Of a stretch of 63,163 nucleotides of DNA, positions 1 through 8,627 are shown piece after piece; the first letter of the stretch is position 1; each line of letters starts with the position of its first letter. The DNA comes from Limnohabitans sp. JirII-31 (lineage in GTDB: Bacteria > Pseudomonadota > Gammaproteobacteria > Burkholderiales > Burkholderiaceae_C). The notes beneath the pieces are model-generated. The model saw nothing but the letters and a program-made list of their open reading frames with translations, did no database searches and was not told the origin of the DNA. Both the position numbers and the translations under genes were made by a program. Where the stretch lies: the NCBI RefSeq assembly GCF_002778315.1, contig NZ_NESA01000016.1, positions 1-63,163 of the forward strand. The letters are read 5' to 3'.

Positions 1-122
1 ATCTCGTCAAACGGGTTCATGCTCATCTTCACGTTCGCAATGTCCACGCCCGAGTTGTCCGACTTGACCCGGACTTTGACGTTGTAGTCCACCACGCGTT
101 TGACAGCGACCAATGCTTTCAT
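1..122 (-). CDS. etfB: electron transfer flavoprotein beta subunit, N-terminal part
   Basis: Only the first 40 or so residues are present; the gene runs off the left edge. EtfB pairs with EtfA and carries electrons from acyl-CoA dehydrogenases to ETF:ubiquinone oxidoreductase. The translation starts [16 protein letters not shown] and reaches MNPFDE, the usual EtfB opening. The gene lies 15 bases downstream of an acyl-CoA dehydrogenase on the same strand, so electron donor and acceptor are probably co-transcribed as the tail of the alicyclic-acid operon. It could also have its own promoter as a general ETF gene; the window does not show this. Confidence 0.9.
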   Translation of the reverse strand, partial: MKALVAVKRVVDYNVKVRVKSDNSGVDIANVKMSMNPFDE

Positions 123-137
123 GGGAATTCCTTGTGA

Positions 138-1295
138 TCAGGCGCGCAAGAGTTCGCGCCCAATGATGAGTTGCTGAATTTGGGTGGTGCCTTCGTACAG
201 GCGTAGCAAGCGCACATCGCGGTAGAAGCGCTCCACCGGGTATTCGTTGATGTAGCCCGCGCCACCGTGCACTTGCACGCCCCGGTCGGCCACGCGACCC
301 ACCATCTCGGTACAAAACAATTTGGCGCACGACACGTGCATGGACACCTCGGGGTCAGACACCTGCGCGGGCTTGGCGTCAAAGCGCCGCGCCACGTCTT
401 GCACCAAGGCCCAGCCCGCCAGCAACTCGGCTTGGCTATCGGCCAGCATGGCTTGGATGAGCTGAAACTCGCCAATGGCTTTGCCAAACTGCTTGCGGTC
501 ACGCGCATAGGCGGTGGCTTCTTCGAGAATGCGCTGCGCCATGCCACACGACACCGCCGAGATGTGCAAGCGCCCCCGATCGAGCACCTTCATGGCGGTT
601 TTGAAGCCCTGGCCTGGCACACCCCCAATGATGTTGGCCGCTGGCACGCGCACGTTGTCCAAAATCACGTCGCAGGTTTTGGTGCCGCGTTGGCCCATTT
701 TTTTGTCGGTCTTGCCCAGCGTGATGCCCGGCAAATCGGCCGGCACGATGAAGGACGACACCCCACCTGCGCCCGGCCCACCCGTGCGTGCCATCAGCGT
801 GAAAGCGCCTGCGCGTGGCGCGTTGGTGATGTAGCGCTTGGTGCCATTGAGCACGTAGTGGTCGCCGTCCAAATCGGCGCGGGTTTTGAGCGAGGCCGCG
901 TCCGAGCCCGCATCGGGCTCGGTGAGTGCAAACGACATGATGAGCTCGCCACTGGCCACGCGCGGCAAGATGTCGCGCTTTTGTTCAGGCGTGCCGTCCA
1001 TCAAGATGCCTTGCGAACCAATGCCCACGTTGGTGCCAAACACCGAGCGAAAGGCCAAGGCGGTGCGCCCGATCTCGTAGGCCACTTGCACCTCTTGGCT
1101 CATGGACAAGCCAATGCCGCCAAACTCTTCCGGGATGGACAGGCCAAACAGGCCCATGGCTTTCATGTCTTCCACGATGTCGGCAGGCACCTCGTCGTGT
1201 TCTTCGAGGTGGTTTTCTGCCGGGATCAAACGCTCACGGATGAAGCGCTGCAAGGTGGGCAACAACAGGTCGAACGATTCGGTGTCGAGGGCCAT
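138..1295 (-). CDS. acyl-CoA dehydrogenase
   Basis: FAD-dependent acyl-CoA dehydrogenase of 385 residues, normal family length. It introduces an alpha-beta double bond into an acyl-CoA and passes electrons to ETF, whose beta subunit is the next gene. Visible signatures are FALTEPDAGSDAAS (flavin/substrate region) near residues 122-135 and RLYEGTTQIQ near the C-terminus, where E368 sits at the position of the catalytic glutamate of medium-chain enzymes. It is a second dehydrogenase beside aliB. Since the operon ends in pimeloyl-CoA, a role in pimeloyl-CoA or another dicarboxyl-CoA beta-oxidation step is a reasonable inference. Specificity cannot be read from the sequence. Confidence 0.92.
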   Translation of the reverse strand: MALDTESFDLLLPTLQRFIRERLIPAENHLEEHDEVPADIVEDMKAMGLFGLSIPEEFGGIGLSMSQEVQVAYEIGRTALAFRSVFGTNVGIGSQGILMDGTPEQKRDILPRVASGELIMSFALTEPDAGSDAASLKTRADLDGDHYVLNGTKRYITNAPRAGAFTLMARTGGPGAGGVSSFIVPADLPGITLGKTDKKMGQRGTKTCDVILDNVRVPAANIIGGVPGQGFKTAMKVLDRGRLHISAVSCGMAQRILEEATAYARDRKQFGKAIGEFQLIQAMLADSQAELLAGWALVQDVARRFDAKPAQVSDPEVSMHVSCAKLFCTEMVGRVADRGVQVHGGAGYINEYPVERFYRDVRLLRLYEGTTQIQQLIIGRELLRA

Positions 1296-1319
1296 GGGGT
1301 GGTGTCCTGAAAGTGAGCG

Positions 1320-2306
1320 TCAGTCGACGGTGATTTTTTGTTCGCGAATCAAGGTGGAGAGCACCTTGCCTTCATTGGCCAGCAAGGCTTTGAAGTCGGC
1401 GGTGTCCACCGCGGTGGCTTCGGCACCCAAGTCGCCGTAGCGCGACTTGACGGCAGGTAACGCCAAGGCCTTGGTCAACTCGCGGGTGACGCGGGCAATC
1501 ACCTCGGGTGGTGTGCCATTGGGTGACCACATGCCAAACCAAATATCGAGGTTGGCGCCTTTGAAGCCTTGCTCGCCCACCGTGGGCACGTCGGGGAAGA
1601 ACGGCGAGCGCTTCTCGCTCACCACACCTAAGAGCTTGACCTTGCCGGTGCGGATGTGTGGGAAGGCAATGCCGGGGTCGCACACAAAGTCGGCTTGGCC
1701 CGACAACACGTCTTGCAAAGCGGGGGCCGCGCCACGGTAAGGAATGTGCACGATGTCGGTGCCGGTAGCTTGCTTGAACAGCTCACACGCCAGGTGCGGG
1801 GGTGTGCCCGCGCCCGATGAGGCATACGACATCTTGCCCGGCTGCGCCTTGGCCATGGCCACCAATTCGTGTACGTCTTTGGCGGCGAGTTGTGGCTTGG
1901 TGACCAGGTACATCTGGGTTTTGCCAATGCCGGCCACGGGCGTCAGGTCACGCGAGGGCAGCAAGGTGGATTTGAACAACGAGGGGTTGGCCGTTTCCAC
2001 CGAGGTGGGGGCAATCAAAAACGTGTAGCCATCGGGTGCGGCGCGTGCCACTTCAGCGGCAGCGATGTTGCCGCTGGCACCAGGCTTGTTGTCGATGACC
2101 ACGGTTTGACCCAAGGTGTCGGTGAGGTTTTGCGCCATCAAACGCGCCAGCACATCGGTGGTGCCGCCAGGGGCAAAGCCCACCACGATGCGGATGGGTT
2201 TGGTCGGCCAGGCTTGGGCGTGGCTGGCCAGGGTGGTGCCCAGGCCTAGCACGGCCACAGCGGCCACGGTGAGCGCACGGCGCAGGGTGTTGGGGGTGTT
2301 TGTCAT
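1320..2306 (-). CDS. Bug/TctC-family periplasmic substrate-binding protein
   Basis: Tripartite-tricarboxylate-type periplasmic receptor, 328 residues. The start at 2306 is preceded by GGAGA and gives a clean signal peptide (basic MTNTPNTLRRALTV, hydrophobic core, cut near SHAQA). The mature part opens with WPTKPIRIVVGFAPGGTTD, the Bug-family hallmark. Members bind carboxylates and often act as lone receptors or sensors. No tctA or tctB membrane genes are nearby. Its place between an acyl-CoA dehydrogenase and the acid-CoA ligase aliA suggests it binds the acid this operon degrades; that is inference. Confidence 0.92.
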   Translation of the reverse strand: MTNTPNTLRRALTVAAVAVLGLGTTLASHAQAWPTKPIRIVVGFAPGGTTDVLARLMAQNLTDTLGQTVVIDNKPGASGNIAAAEVARAAPDGYTFLIAPTSVETANPSLFKSTLLPSRDLTPVAGIGKTQMYLVTKPQLAAKDVHELVAMAKAQPGKMSYASSGAGTPPHLACELFKQATGTDIVHIPYRGAAPALQDVLSGQADFVCDPGIAFPHIRTGKVKLLGVVSEKRSPFFPDVPTVGEQGFKGANLDIWFGMWSPNGTPPEVIARVTRELTKALALPAVKSRYGDLGAEATAVDTADFKALLANEGKVLSTLIREQKITVD

Positions 2307-2382
2307 GGGTTTGTCTCCGTTGTAAAAATAAAAAGTCATTGGCAAGCGGTGTGCGCGCTGGGGGGTGTTGGGCTTGGCTGGC

Positions 2383-4026
2383 TCAGGCCAGCGAGGCACG
2401 CAAGTCCTCGCGCAGCTTGAATTTCTGAATCTTTCCCGAGGGCGTGGACGGCATACTCTCGCGCACCTCCAGGCGTTCGGGGATGTACTGCACGGCGATT
2501 TTTTGTTCTTTGAGGTAGGCCACGAGTTGCGGCAGATCAATGCTCTGGCCAGGCTTGGGCACCACCACCGCGCAGGCGCGTTCGCCCAAGCGTTCATCAG
2601 GGTAGGCCACGATGGCGGCCATGGCAATGGCGGGGTGGCGATAGAGCAGCGCTTCGATTTCGACCACCGGAATGTTCTCGCCGCCGCGAATGATCACGTC
2701 TTTGCTGCGCCCAGTGATGCGCACATAGCCTTGGGCGTCCAAGCGGGCCAGGTCGCCGGTGTCAAACCAGCCCTCGGCGTCGGTGCCGTTCCATTGCGGC
2801 CGCTTCAAGTAACCGCCAAAGTTGGAGCAGGCACGCACCAGCAATTTGCCGGGCTGACCTGGGGGCAAGGCGTGGCCATCGTCGTCCACCACTTTGAGTT
2901 CCACGCCGGGCAAAGGTGAGCCGTCGGTGGTGAAGGCGCGCTCGTCGGGGTCGTCGAGTTCGATCAAGGTCACAGCGCCGTTTTCGGTCATGCCCCAGGC
3001 CGAGACAATCTTGGTGCCCAGCACCGCCCGCGCTTGCTCCACCAGCGGGCCAGGGATGGGCGCACCCGCGCACAAGAAGGTGCGCAAGGTGGGCACGGCT
3101 TGGCCCGACTCGGCCACGTTTTTGGCGAGATCAGTGAGGAAAGGCGTCGAGGCCATGGTGAAGGTGCAGCCCTCCGCACGAATGAGGTCAATCGCCTTGA
3201 GCGGCTCCCACATGTCGAGCAAGACCGCCGACTCTTGCAACATGATGGGCATCATCAAGCCGTACATGAAGCCGGTTTGGTGTGCCATGGGCGAAGCCAT
3301 GAGCACGATGTCATCGGCGCTCAGCTTCAAGCGCTGGGCATAGGGAATGATGTTGGCCATCACCGTGTTGGCCGTGTGCATGACGCCCTTGGGTTCACCC
3401 GTGGTGCCCGAGGTGTAGATGAGTTGGGTCACGTCATCTGGCGCGGGGCGGTGCTGGGTGAGGATGGCGTGGGCCTGCGGGTCTTGTTCCCACGCGGGGC
3501 CGCTGAGCAAGGCCTCGAAGCTGTTGGCGCCAGTGCCATTGACCACCACCACATGCTGCAAGTCGGGCAAGCTGGGTTGGAGGCCTTCGACCATCTGCTC
3601 GTAGTCAAAGCCACGGAACACCTTGGGCACGATGACCACTTTGGCTTCGCCGTGCTTGAGCATGAACGACAACTCACGCTCGCGAAAGATGTGCATCAGC
3701 GGATTGATCACCGCACCAATGCGCGAACACGCCAAGTAGGTGACGGTGAACTGCCACCAGTTGGGCAACTGGCAAGCCACGATGTCGTGGTGGCCCACAC
3801 CCAACTTGCTCAAACCCACGGCCACGCGGTCGGCCATGGCGGCGAGTTCGCGGTAGGTAAAGCGCGTGACCACCCCACTCTCGGCTTGCACAGCGGTGAC
3901 CGCCACTTTGTCGGGGCACTGGGCCAGACAGCGCTCCAAATCGTCGTTGATGGTGCGGTCGTGCCAAAAACCTTGGGCCACGCTGTGGGCGCGGCGGGGT
4001 GGGATGAGTACGGCGTCAAATTGCAT
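2383..4026 (-). CDS. aliA: cyclohexanecarboxylate-CoA ligase (AMP-forming)
   Basis: Acyl-CoA synthetase of 547 residues in the ANL superfamily. It activates a carboxylic acid with ATP and CoA through an acyl-adenylate. The P-loop YTSGTTGEPKG lies near residue 200 and the catalytic-lysine motif STPSGKIQKF near the C-terminus. The N-terminus and the neighbours (aliB, badI, badH) match the Rhodopseudomonas palustris ali/bad cluster, where AliA converts cyclohexanecarboxylate to its CoA ester. It follows aliB by 39 bases on the same strand. A related ligase for another alicyclic or aromatic acid cannot be excluded, but context makes the assignment good. Confidence 0.85.
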   Translation of the reverse strand: MQFDAVLIPPRRAHSVAQGFWHDRTINDDLERCLAQCPDKVAVTAVQAESGVVTRFTYRELAAMADRVAVGLSKLGVGHHDIVACQLPNWWQFTVTYLACSRIGAVINPLMHIFRERELSFMLKHGEAKVVIVPKVFRGFDYEQMVEGLQPSLPDLQHVVVVNGTGANSFEALLSGPAWEQDPQAHAILTQHRPAPDDVTQLIYTSGTTGEPKGVMHTANTVMANIIPYAQRLKLSADDIVLMASPMAHQTGFMYGLMMPIMLQESAVLLDMWEPLKAIDLIRAEGCTFTMASTPFLTDLAKNVAESGQAVPTLRTFLCAGAPIPGPLVEQARAVLGTKIVSAWGMTENGAVTLIELDDPDERAFTTDGSPLPGVELKVVDDDGHALPPGQPGKLLVRACSNFGGYLKRPQWNGTDAEGWFDTGDLARLDAQGYVRITGRSKDVIIRGGENIPVVEIEALLYRHPAIAMAAIVAYPDERLGERACAVVVPKPGQSIDLPQLVAYLKEQKIAVQYIPERLEVRESMPSTPSGKIQKFKLREDLRASLA

Positions 4027-4065
4027 GCTTGTCTCCTCGTGGGGTGGATGTTTTGTTGTCGATGC

Positions 4066-5223
4066 TCAGGCGGGCACGAATTGGCGGCCTGCCCGGGTGC
4101 GCGCAATGATGGTCTTCATGATCTGGGCGGTGCCGTCACCAATTTGGAAACCCAACACATCGCGCAAGCGTTGCTCCATCAGGCCACGGTCGTAGCCCCC
4201 ATGGCCGTAGCACAGCAGGCATTGGTGAATCACGTCGTAGGCCAGCTTGGGGCCCCACCACTTGGCCATGCCAGCTTCGGCGGTGTGAGGCAGACCTTTG
4301 TCTTTGAGCCACAGGCCTTGCAGGCACAGCAGGCGTGCACCTTCCACCTCGGTGTCGAACTGCGCCAGCGGATGGGTGACGCCCTGAAAGGCCGACAAGG
4401 GTTGGCCAAAGGCTTGACGCTGGGTGATGTATTCCCAGGTTTCTTCTAAGGCCACACGGGCCACGGCCAGGCACTGCAAGCCGATGAGCGAACGCGAAAA
4501 ATCAAACCCGTGCATGACTTGCACAAAGCCTTTGTTCTCGTCACCCAAGCGGTGGCTTACGGGCACGCGCACGTTTTCAAAAAAGATCGAGCCACGGCCA
4601 ATGGCGCGTTGGCCATGGCAGTCGAAGCGGTTGGTGGTCAAGCCCGGGGTGTCCATGGGCACCAACAAAGCGGTCACGCCATGCGCACCGTCTTCGGCGC
4701 TGCCGGTGCGACCAAACACCACGGTGATGTCGGCTTGGTCAGCCGCCGAGATGGAGGTTTTTTCGCCGTTGATGACGTAGCAGTCGCCGTCGCGCTCGAT
4801 CTTCAAACGCAGGTTGGCAGCATCCGAGCCACCGCGTGGTTCGGTCAGGGCGATGGCGCAAATGGCCTCGCCTTGGGTGAGTTTTTTCAGCCACGGGCCC
4901 ACCACCTCGGGTTGGCCGTACTTCGACAAAATTTGGCCGTTCAGCGAGGCCAACAGGTTGAGGTACGAAAAGCTCAGGTCGGCGCGGGCAATTTCTTCGT
5001 GAATCACGCCGGCGGCCAAGCAGCCCATCCCCAAACCGCCAAAGGCTTCGGGCAGTTCGGGGCAGATGAAACCCAACTCGCCCATTTCACGCAGCAAAGC
5101 GCGGTCGAGCACGCGGGTTTGGTCGCGCTCTTGAAAGCCCGGCTTGACGCGCTCGTCGGCAAAGCGACGCGCGGTGTCGGCCAGGGCTTGCAGGTCGTCG
5201 TCGATGTAGGGATTGGGGTTCAT
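4066..5223 (-). CDS. aliB: cyclohexanecarboxyl-CoA dehydrogenase
   Basis: Acyl-CoA dehydrogenase of 385 residues, proposed to oxidise cyclohexanecarboxyl-CoA to cyclohex-1-ene-1-carboxyl-CoA with ETF as acceptor. Family motifs are IALTEPRGGSDAAN and the C-terminal QIGDGTAQI. The residue at the usual C-terminal catalytic-glutamate position is aspartate (D363), unlike E368 of the other acyl-CoA dehydrogenase in this operon. The gene lies between badI (26 bases upstream) and aliA. The assignment rests on gene order shared with the R. palustris badHI-aliAB set and on the unusual active-site residue; a dehydrogenase for another cyclic acyl-CoA is the main alternative. Confidence 0.85.
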   Translation of the reverse strand: MNPNPYIDDDLQALADTARRFADERVKPGFQERDQTRVLDRALLREMGELGFICPELPEAFGGLGMGCLAAGVIHEEIARADLSFSYLNLLASLNGQILSKYGQPEVVGPWLKKLTQGEAICAIALTEPRGGSDAANLRLKIERDGDCYVINGEKTSISAADQADITVVFGRTGSAEDGAHGVTALLVPMDTPGLTTNRFDCHGQRAIGRGSIFFENVRVPVSHRLGDENKGFVQVMHGFDFSRSLIGLQCLAVARVALEETWEYITQRQAFGQPLSAFQGVTHPLAQFDTEVEGARLLCLQGLWLKDKGLPHTAEAGMAKWWGPKLAYDVIHQCLLCYGHGGYDRGLMEQRLRDVLGFQIGDGTAQIMKTIIARTRAGRQFVPA

Positions 5224-5249
5224 CAGGTGTCTCCGACCAGTGGCTTGGC

Positions 5250-6032
5250 TTATTTGGCGTATTTGCGGAAATCAGGCTTGCGCTTTTCACTCAAGGCCTT
5301 CACGCCTTCGCGCGATTCTTCGGTGTCGTAGTACAGCTTGAGCGCGTACATGCCCATGCCGGCAATGCCGGCTTGATGCGCGGTGTCCATGTTGAAACTG
5401 CGCTTGGCAATGGCAATGGCGGTGGGGCTGCGTTCGCAAATCGTCTCGCCCCACTCTTGCACCGTGGCGTCAAGTTGGTCGTGGGGCACGCAGATGTTGG
5501 CCAGACCCATGGCCACCGCTTCTTGGCCGGAGTAGCGCTTGTTGAGGTACCAAATTTCGCGGGCTTTTTTCTCGCCCACCACGCGGGCCAAAAAGGCGGT
5601 GCCGTAGCCGGGGTCGACCGAGCCCATCTTGGGCCCGACTTGGCCAAAGATGGCTTTGTCCGAACAGATGGTCAGGTCGCAAATCGTGCACAGCACGTTG
5701 CCGCCGCCAATGGCGTAGCCCTGCACACGCGCGATCACGGGCTTGGGCACGTTGCGGATGGCGTCGTGCAGCTCTTCCATCGGCAGGCCAATGGTGCCGC
5801 GCCCGTCGTAGTTGCCGTCGTGGGCGCTTTGGTCGCCGCCGGTGCAAAAGGCGCGATCGCCCGCACCCGCCAGCACGATCGCGCCGATGTCGCGGTCGTA
5901 GCCTGCCTTGTTCAAGGCCTTGATGAGTTCGTCGCAGGTGGTGCCGCGAAAGGCGTTCATCTTGTCGGGGCGGTTGATGGTGATCCAGGCCACGCCGTTG
6001 CGGTTCTCGTACAGGATGTCTTCAAAGTTCAT
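5250..6032 (-). CDS. badI: 2-ketocyclohexanecarboxyl-CoA hydrolase
   Basis: Crotonase-fold hydrolase of 260 residues that opens the alicyclic ring of 2-ketocyclohexanecarboxyl-CoA to give pimeloyl-CoA. The protein is strikingly like R. palustris BadI over its full length as I remember it, including INRPDKMNAFRGTTCDEL and the MenB-like loop KMGSVDPGYG with S138, D140 and Y143. This loop separates ring-cleaving MenB/BadI enzymes from ordinary enoyl-CoA hydratases. The oxyanion-hole segments CTGGDQS and GYAIGGGN are intact. It follows badH by 59 bases and precedes aliB. This is the strongest single functional marker of the operon. Confidence 0.95.
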   Translation of the reverse strand: MNFEDILYENRNGVAWITINRPDKMNAFRGTTCDELIKALNKAGYDRDIGAIVLAGAGDRAFCTGGDQSAHDGNYDGRGTIGLPMEELHDAIRNVPKPVIARVQGYAIGGGNVLCTICDLTICSDKAIFGQVGPKMGSVDPGYGTAFLARVVGEKKAREIWYLNKRYSGQEAVAMGLANICVPHDQLDATVQEWGETICERSPTAIAIAKRSFNMDTAHQAGIAGMGMYALKLYYDTEESREGVKALSEKRKPDFRKYAK

Positions 6033-6091
6033 GAGGGTCTTTCTGAATGGGGGGTCTAGGTGTTGAGTGCCAAGGTGTGGACGGGGTGGGC

Positions 6092-6859
6092 TCAGCCATT
6101 CATGGTCAAGCCACCCGAGACGCTGAGCACTTGGCCGGTGATGAAGGCCGCGTCGTCGCTGGCAAAAAATGCAATCGCGCCGGGTAGGTCTTGCGGCTGG
6201 CCGATGCGGCCCAGAGGGATGGCGCGGGTGAAAGCCTCCATCAACTTCTCGGGGTTACCTGCGCCCTCTTTGTAGTCGGCAAACAAAGCGGTGTCGGTGG
6301 GGCCGGGACACACCACGTTGACGGTGATGCCGTGGCGTGCATGCTCACGCGCAATGGTTTTAGAGAACGCCACCAAACCGCCTTTGCAAGCGGCGTAGAC
6401 GGCCTCGCCCGATGAGCCCACGCGTGCCGCGTCGGACGAGATGTTGACAATGCGCCCACTCTTGCGCGCCGCCATGCCGGGCAACACCGCGTGATGCATG
6501 TGCAGGGCACCTGTGAGGTTGATGGCGATCAAACGCTCCCACTGATCGGGTGTGGTTTTGGTGAAGGGCTTGAACACGTCCCAACCGGCGTTGTTAACCA
6601 ACACGTCGATGGGGCCCAGTTGCGCCTCGGTGGCCGCCACCGCTGCGTCTACGGCGGCACGGTCGGTGATGTCGCACTTGAAGGCCACCGCGTGGCCGCC
6701 TGCGGCGGTGATGGCGTCGGCTACTTTTTGGGCGGCTTCTAAGTTCATGTCAAACACTGCCACCTTGGCGCCCTCTTGGGCCATGCGCTGGCAAGTGGCG
6801 CCGCCAATGCCACCACCGCCTCCGGTGACGACGACGGTTTTGTTTTTCATTCTTTGCAT
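6092..6859 (-). CDS. badH: 2-hydroxycyclohexanecarboxyl-CoA dehydrogenase
   Basis: Short-chain dehydrogenase/reductase of 255 residues that oxidises 2-hydroxycyclohexanecarboxyl-CoA to the 2-keto compound, the substrate of BadI. It has the Rossmann glycine motif GGGGGIGGATC, the NNAGWD stretch, and the catalytic YAACK. It ends in GGLTMNG, as BadH does. The ATG at 6859 is chosen because GGAGAG lies a few bases upstream; a second ATG at 6850 would remove three residues. It is the first gene of the minus-strand operon and is divergent from badR. Confidence 0.93.
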   Translation of the reverse strand: MQRMKNKTVVVTGGGGGIGGATCQRMAQEGAKVAVFDMNLEAAQKVADAITAAGGHAVAFKCDITDRAAVDAAVAATEAQLGPIDVLVNNAGWDVFKPFTKTTPDQWERLIAINLTGALHMHHAVLPGMAARKSGRIVNISSDAARVGSSGEAVYAACKGGLVAFSKTIAREHARHGITVNVVCPGPTDTALFADYKEGAGNPEKLMEAFTRAIPLGRIGQPQDLPGAIAFFASDDAAFITGQVLSVSGGLTMNG

Positions 6860-6920
6860 GGGTCTCTCCAGTTGAACAAGGTTGGTATGCTTGACTGACA
6901 TTGCGCAAAGGTCTTTCGCG

Positions 6921-6946
6921 ATATATGTCAATGTATTGACGTATAT
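6921..6946. promoter_or_regulatory. probable BadR operator between badH and badR
   Basis: A 26-bp dyad: arms ATATATGTCAAT and ATTGACGTATAT separated by GT, with 11 of 12 positions paired. It lies in the 136-base divergent interval between the start codons of badH (6859) and badR (6996). The length and symmetry suit a dimeric MarR-family protein. The two arms also carry TTGACA/TTGACG-like hexamers in opposite orientations, so binding could block both promoters. The dyad is seen directly; the link to BadR is inference from position. Confidence 0.75.
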
Positions 6947-6995
6947 TACGCTTGCAGCATTTGACGCCGCAAGTCCTTTTACCGGTGAAAATACT

Positions 6996-7502
6996 ATGGT
7001 TTACCCTGAAAAAAATGCCTCGACACGCATGGAATTGGCGAATCGCTTGTTTTTCAAGCTCTATCAATGTACCAATATGTTGCACAAAACAGGTACACGT
7101 GCTGTTGAAAATGAAGGGCTCACCACGCAGCAATGGGCGGTATTGGGTGCGCTGTCACGCCCCGAAGCACAAGGCGGGATGAGCGTGGGCGATTTGGCGC
7201 GTTACCTGATGGTGAGTCGGCAAAACCTGTCGGGCTTGCTCAGCCGCATGGAGCGCGATGGCCACCTCACGTTGGTGGCCGATGCACGTGATCGACGCGC
7301 CAAGCTGGTGACCATGAGCACACACGGTCGCAAGGTATGGCAACAAGACGCACAACCCAAGATTCGTGCGTATTACGACGCTGCGCTGACCGACTTTTCC
7401 ACGGGCGACTTGACCCACACCTTGCACTACCTCCTCAAACTGCTGGGCAATATGGAGAAGATTGACGCGGGCACACCAGACGAGACGGGAGACAAACCAT
7501 GA
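6996..7502 (+). CDS. badR: MarR-family regulator of the alicyclic operon
   Basis: MarR-type winged-helix regulator of 168 residues. The wing-helix region is LARYLMVSRQNLSGLLSRMERDGHL around residues 73-97, in a continuous run typical of MarR recognition helices, followed by DARDRRAK in the wing. The ATG at 6996 is chosen over upstream in-frame codons because those would run through the operator; the upstream GGTGAA is a weak ribosome site. In R. palustris BadR controls the badHI-aliAB operon in response to a pathway CoA ester. Here it is divergent from badH and its stop codon overlaps the next gene's ATG. Confidence 0.88.
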   Translation: MVYPEKNASTRMELANRLFFKLYQCTNMLHKTGTRAVENEGLTTQQWAVLGALSRPEAQGGMSVGDLARYLMVSRQNLSGLLSRMERDGHLTLVADARDRRAKLVTMSTHGRKVWQQDAQPKIRAYYDAALTDFSTGDLTHTLHYLLKLLGNMEKIDAGTPDETGDKP

Positions 7503-8545
7503 AAGCAGTGGTCATCACCGGACACGGTGGCAATGAGGTGGTGGAGGTTCGCACCTGCGAGCGGCCTGTTCGACAACCGGGCGAGGTGCTGGTGCGCATG
7601 GCCGCAGCCACCTTGAACCAGGTGGACTTGTACATGCGCAACAGCGGCGCGGGCATCACCCACCCACTGCCGCAGATCATGGGCTTGGATGGCGCAGGCA
7701 CGGTGGAAGAAGTGGACGCCGATGAGCGCGTGCTCACCGTGGGTCAGAAGGTGCTGATTCACCCGTCCGTGACCTGTGGCCGCTGCGAGTTTTGCCAACG
7801 TGGTGACAACGTGTTGTGCACCCAAATTCAGCTGCTGGGTGAACACCGCCACGGCACCTTTGCCGAGTGGGTCAGCGTGCCCGCACGCAATGTGTTTGCC
7901 ATGCCAACGGGCTTGAGCTTTGTGCAAGCTGCCGCGCTCGGCGTGAACCACATCACCGCCTGGCGCATGCTGGTGACCAAAGCACAGATCAAACCCTGGG
8001 AGACCGTGCTGATTTTTGGCATCGGTGGGGGCGTGTCGCTGGCGGCCATGCAGCTGGCCAAAGCCATGGGCGTGCGCGTGATCGTCACCTCTCGTGACGA
8101 CAGCAAACTGGAGCGCGCCTTGGCACTGGGTGCGGACCACACGATCAACAGCCAAACGCAAGATGTGGCGAAAGCCGTGATGGCCCTCACCGATGGGCGC
8201 GGTGTGGACGTGGTGATTGAGAACGTGGGGCAAGCTGTGTGGTCAGCAGCCATGAAGTCGCTGGTGCGCGGAGGCCGCTTGGTGACTTGCGGTGCCACCA
8301 GCGGCGACCAGCCGCCTGCCGACCTGCGGCGCATCTTCATTCGGCAACTGCAAATTTTGGGCTCGACCCACGGCAACTTTGCCGAGTTCCACGACATGCT
8401 GGCGTTTGTGTCGCAACACGGCATTGAACCCGTGATCGACCACGAATACCCCATGGACCAAGTGCATGCAGCGCTGGACCGACTGGCGTCGCAACAGCAG
8501 TTTGGCAAAGTGGGGCTGGACTTACAGCGCATGGCTGAGCGGTAA
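7499..8545 (+). CDS. zinc-type medium-chain alcohol dehydrogenase
   Basis: MDR-family NAD(P)-dependent oxidoreductase, 348 residues. The structural-zinc motif CGRCEFCQRGDNVLC lies near residues 93-107 and the nucleotide-binding loop GIGGGVSLAAMQLAK near 177-191. The ATG overlaps the badR stop by four bases (ATGA), so the two are translationally coupled. It may therefore answer to BadR, although its closest functional neighbours downstream are a dioxygenase and a Rieske oxygenase 119 bases away. The substrate is not recognisable; a cyclic alcohol or a ring-cleavage intermediate is possible. Confidence 0.88.
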   Translation: MKAVVITGHGGNEVVEVRTCERPVRQPGEVLVRMAAATLNQVDLYMRNSGAGITHPLPQIMGLDGAGTVEEVDADERVLTVGQKVLIHPSVTCGRCEFCQRGDNVLCTQIQLLGEHRHGTFAEWVSVPARNVFAMPTGLSFVQAAALGVNHITAWRMLVTKAQIKPWETVLIFGIGGGVSLAAMQLAKAMGVRVIVTSRDDSKLERALALGADHTINSQTQDVAKAVMALTDGRGVDVVIENVGQAVWSAAMKSLVRGGRLVTCGATSGDQPPADLRRIFIRQLQILGSTHGNFAEFHDMLAFVSQHGIEPVIDHEYPMDQVHAALDRLASQQQFGKVGLDLQRMAER

Positions 8546-8627
8546 GACAACCGGCGCCCACAACCACCAAAGCTTGACAAGCGAAAACAGCGTGGCAATA
8601 ATCCAATCCGATTCAAACCAGAAACAT

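Noticed and set aside
3034..4449. Long plus-strand frame opposite aliA and aliB
   Set aside because: Shadow of two well-supported genes; no motif, no ribosome site.
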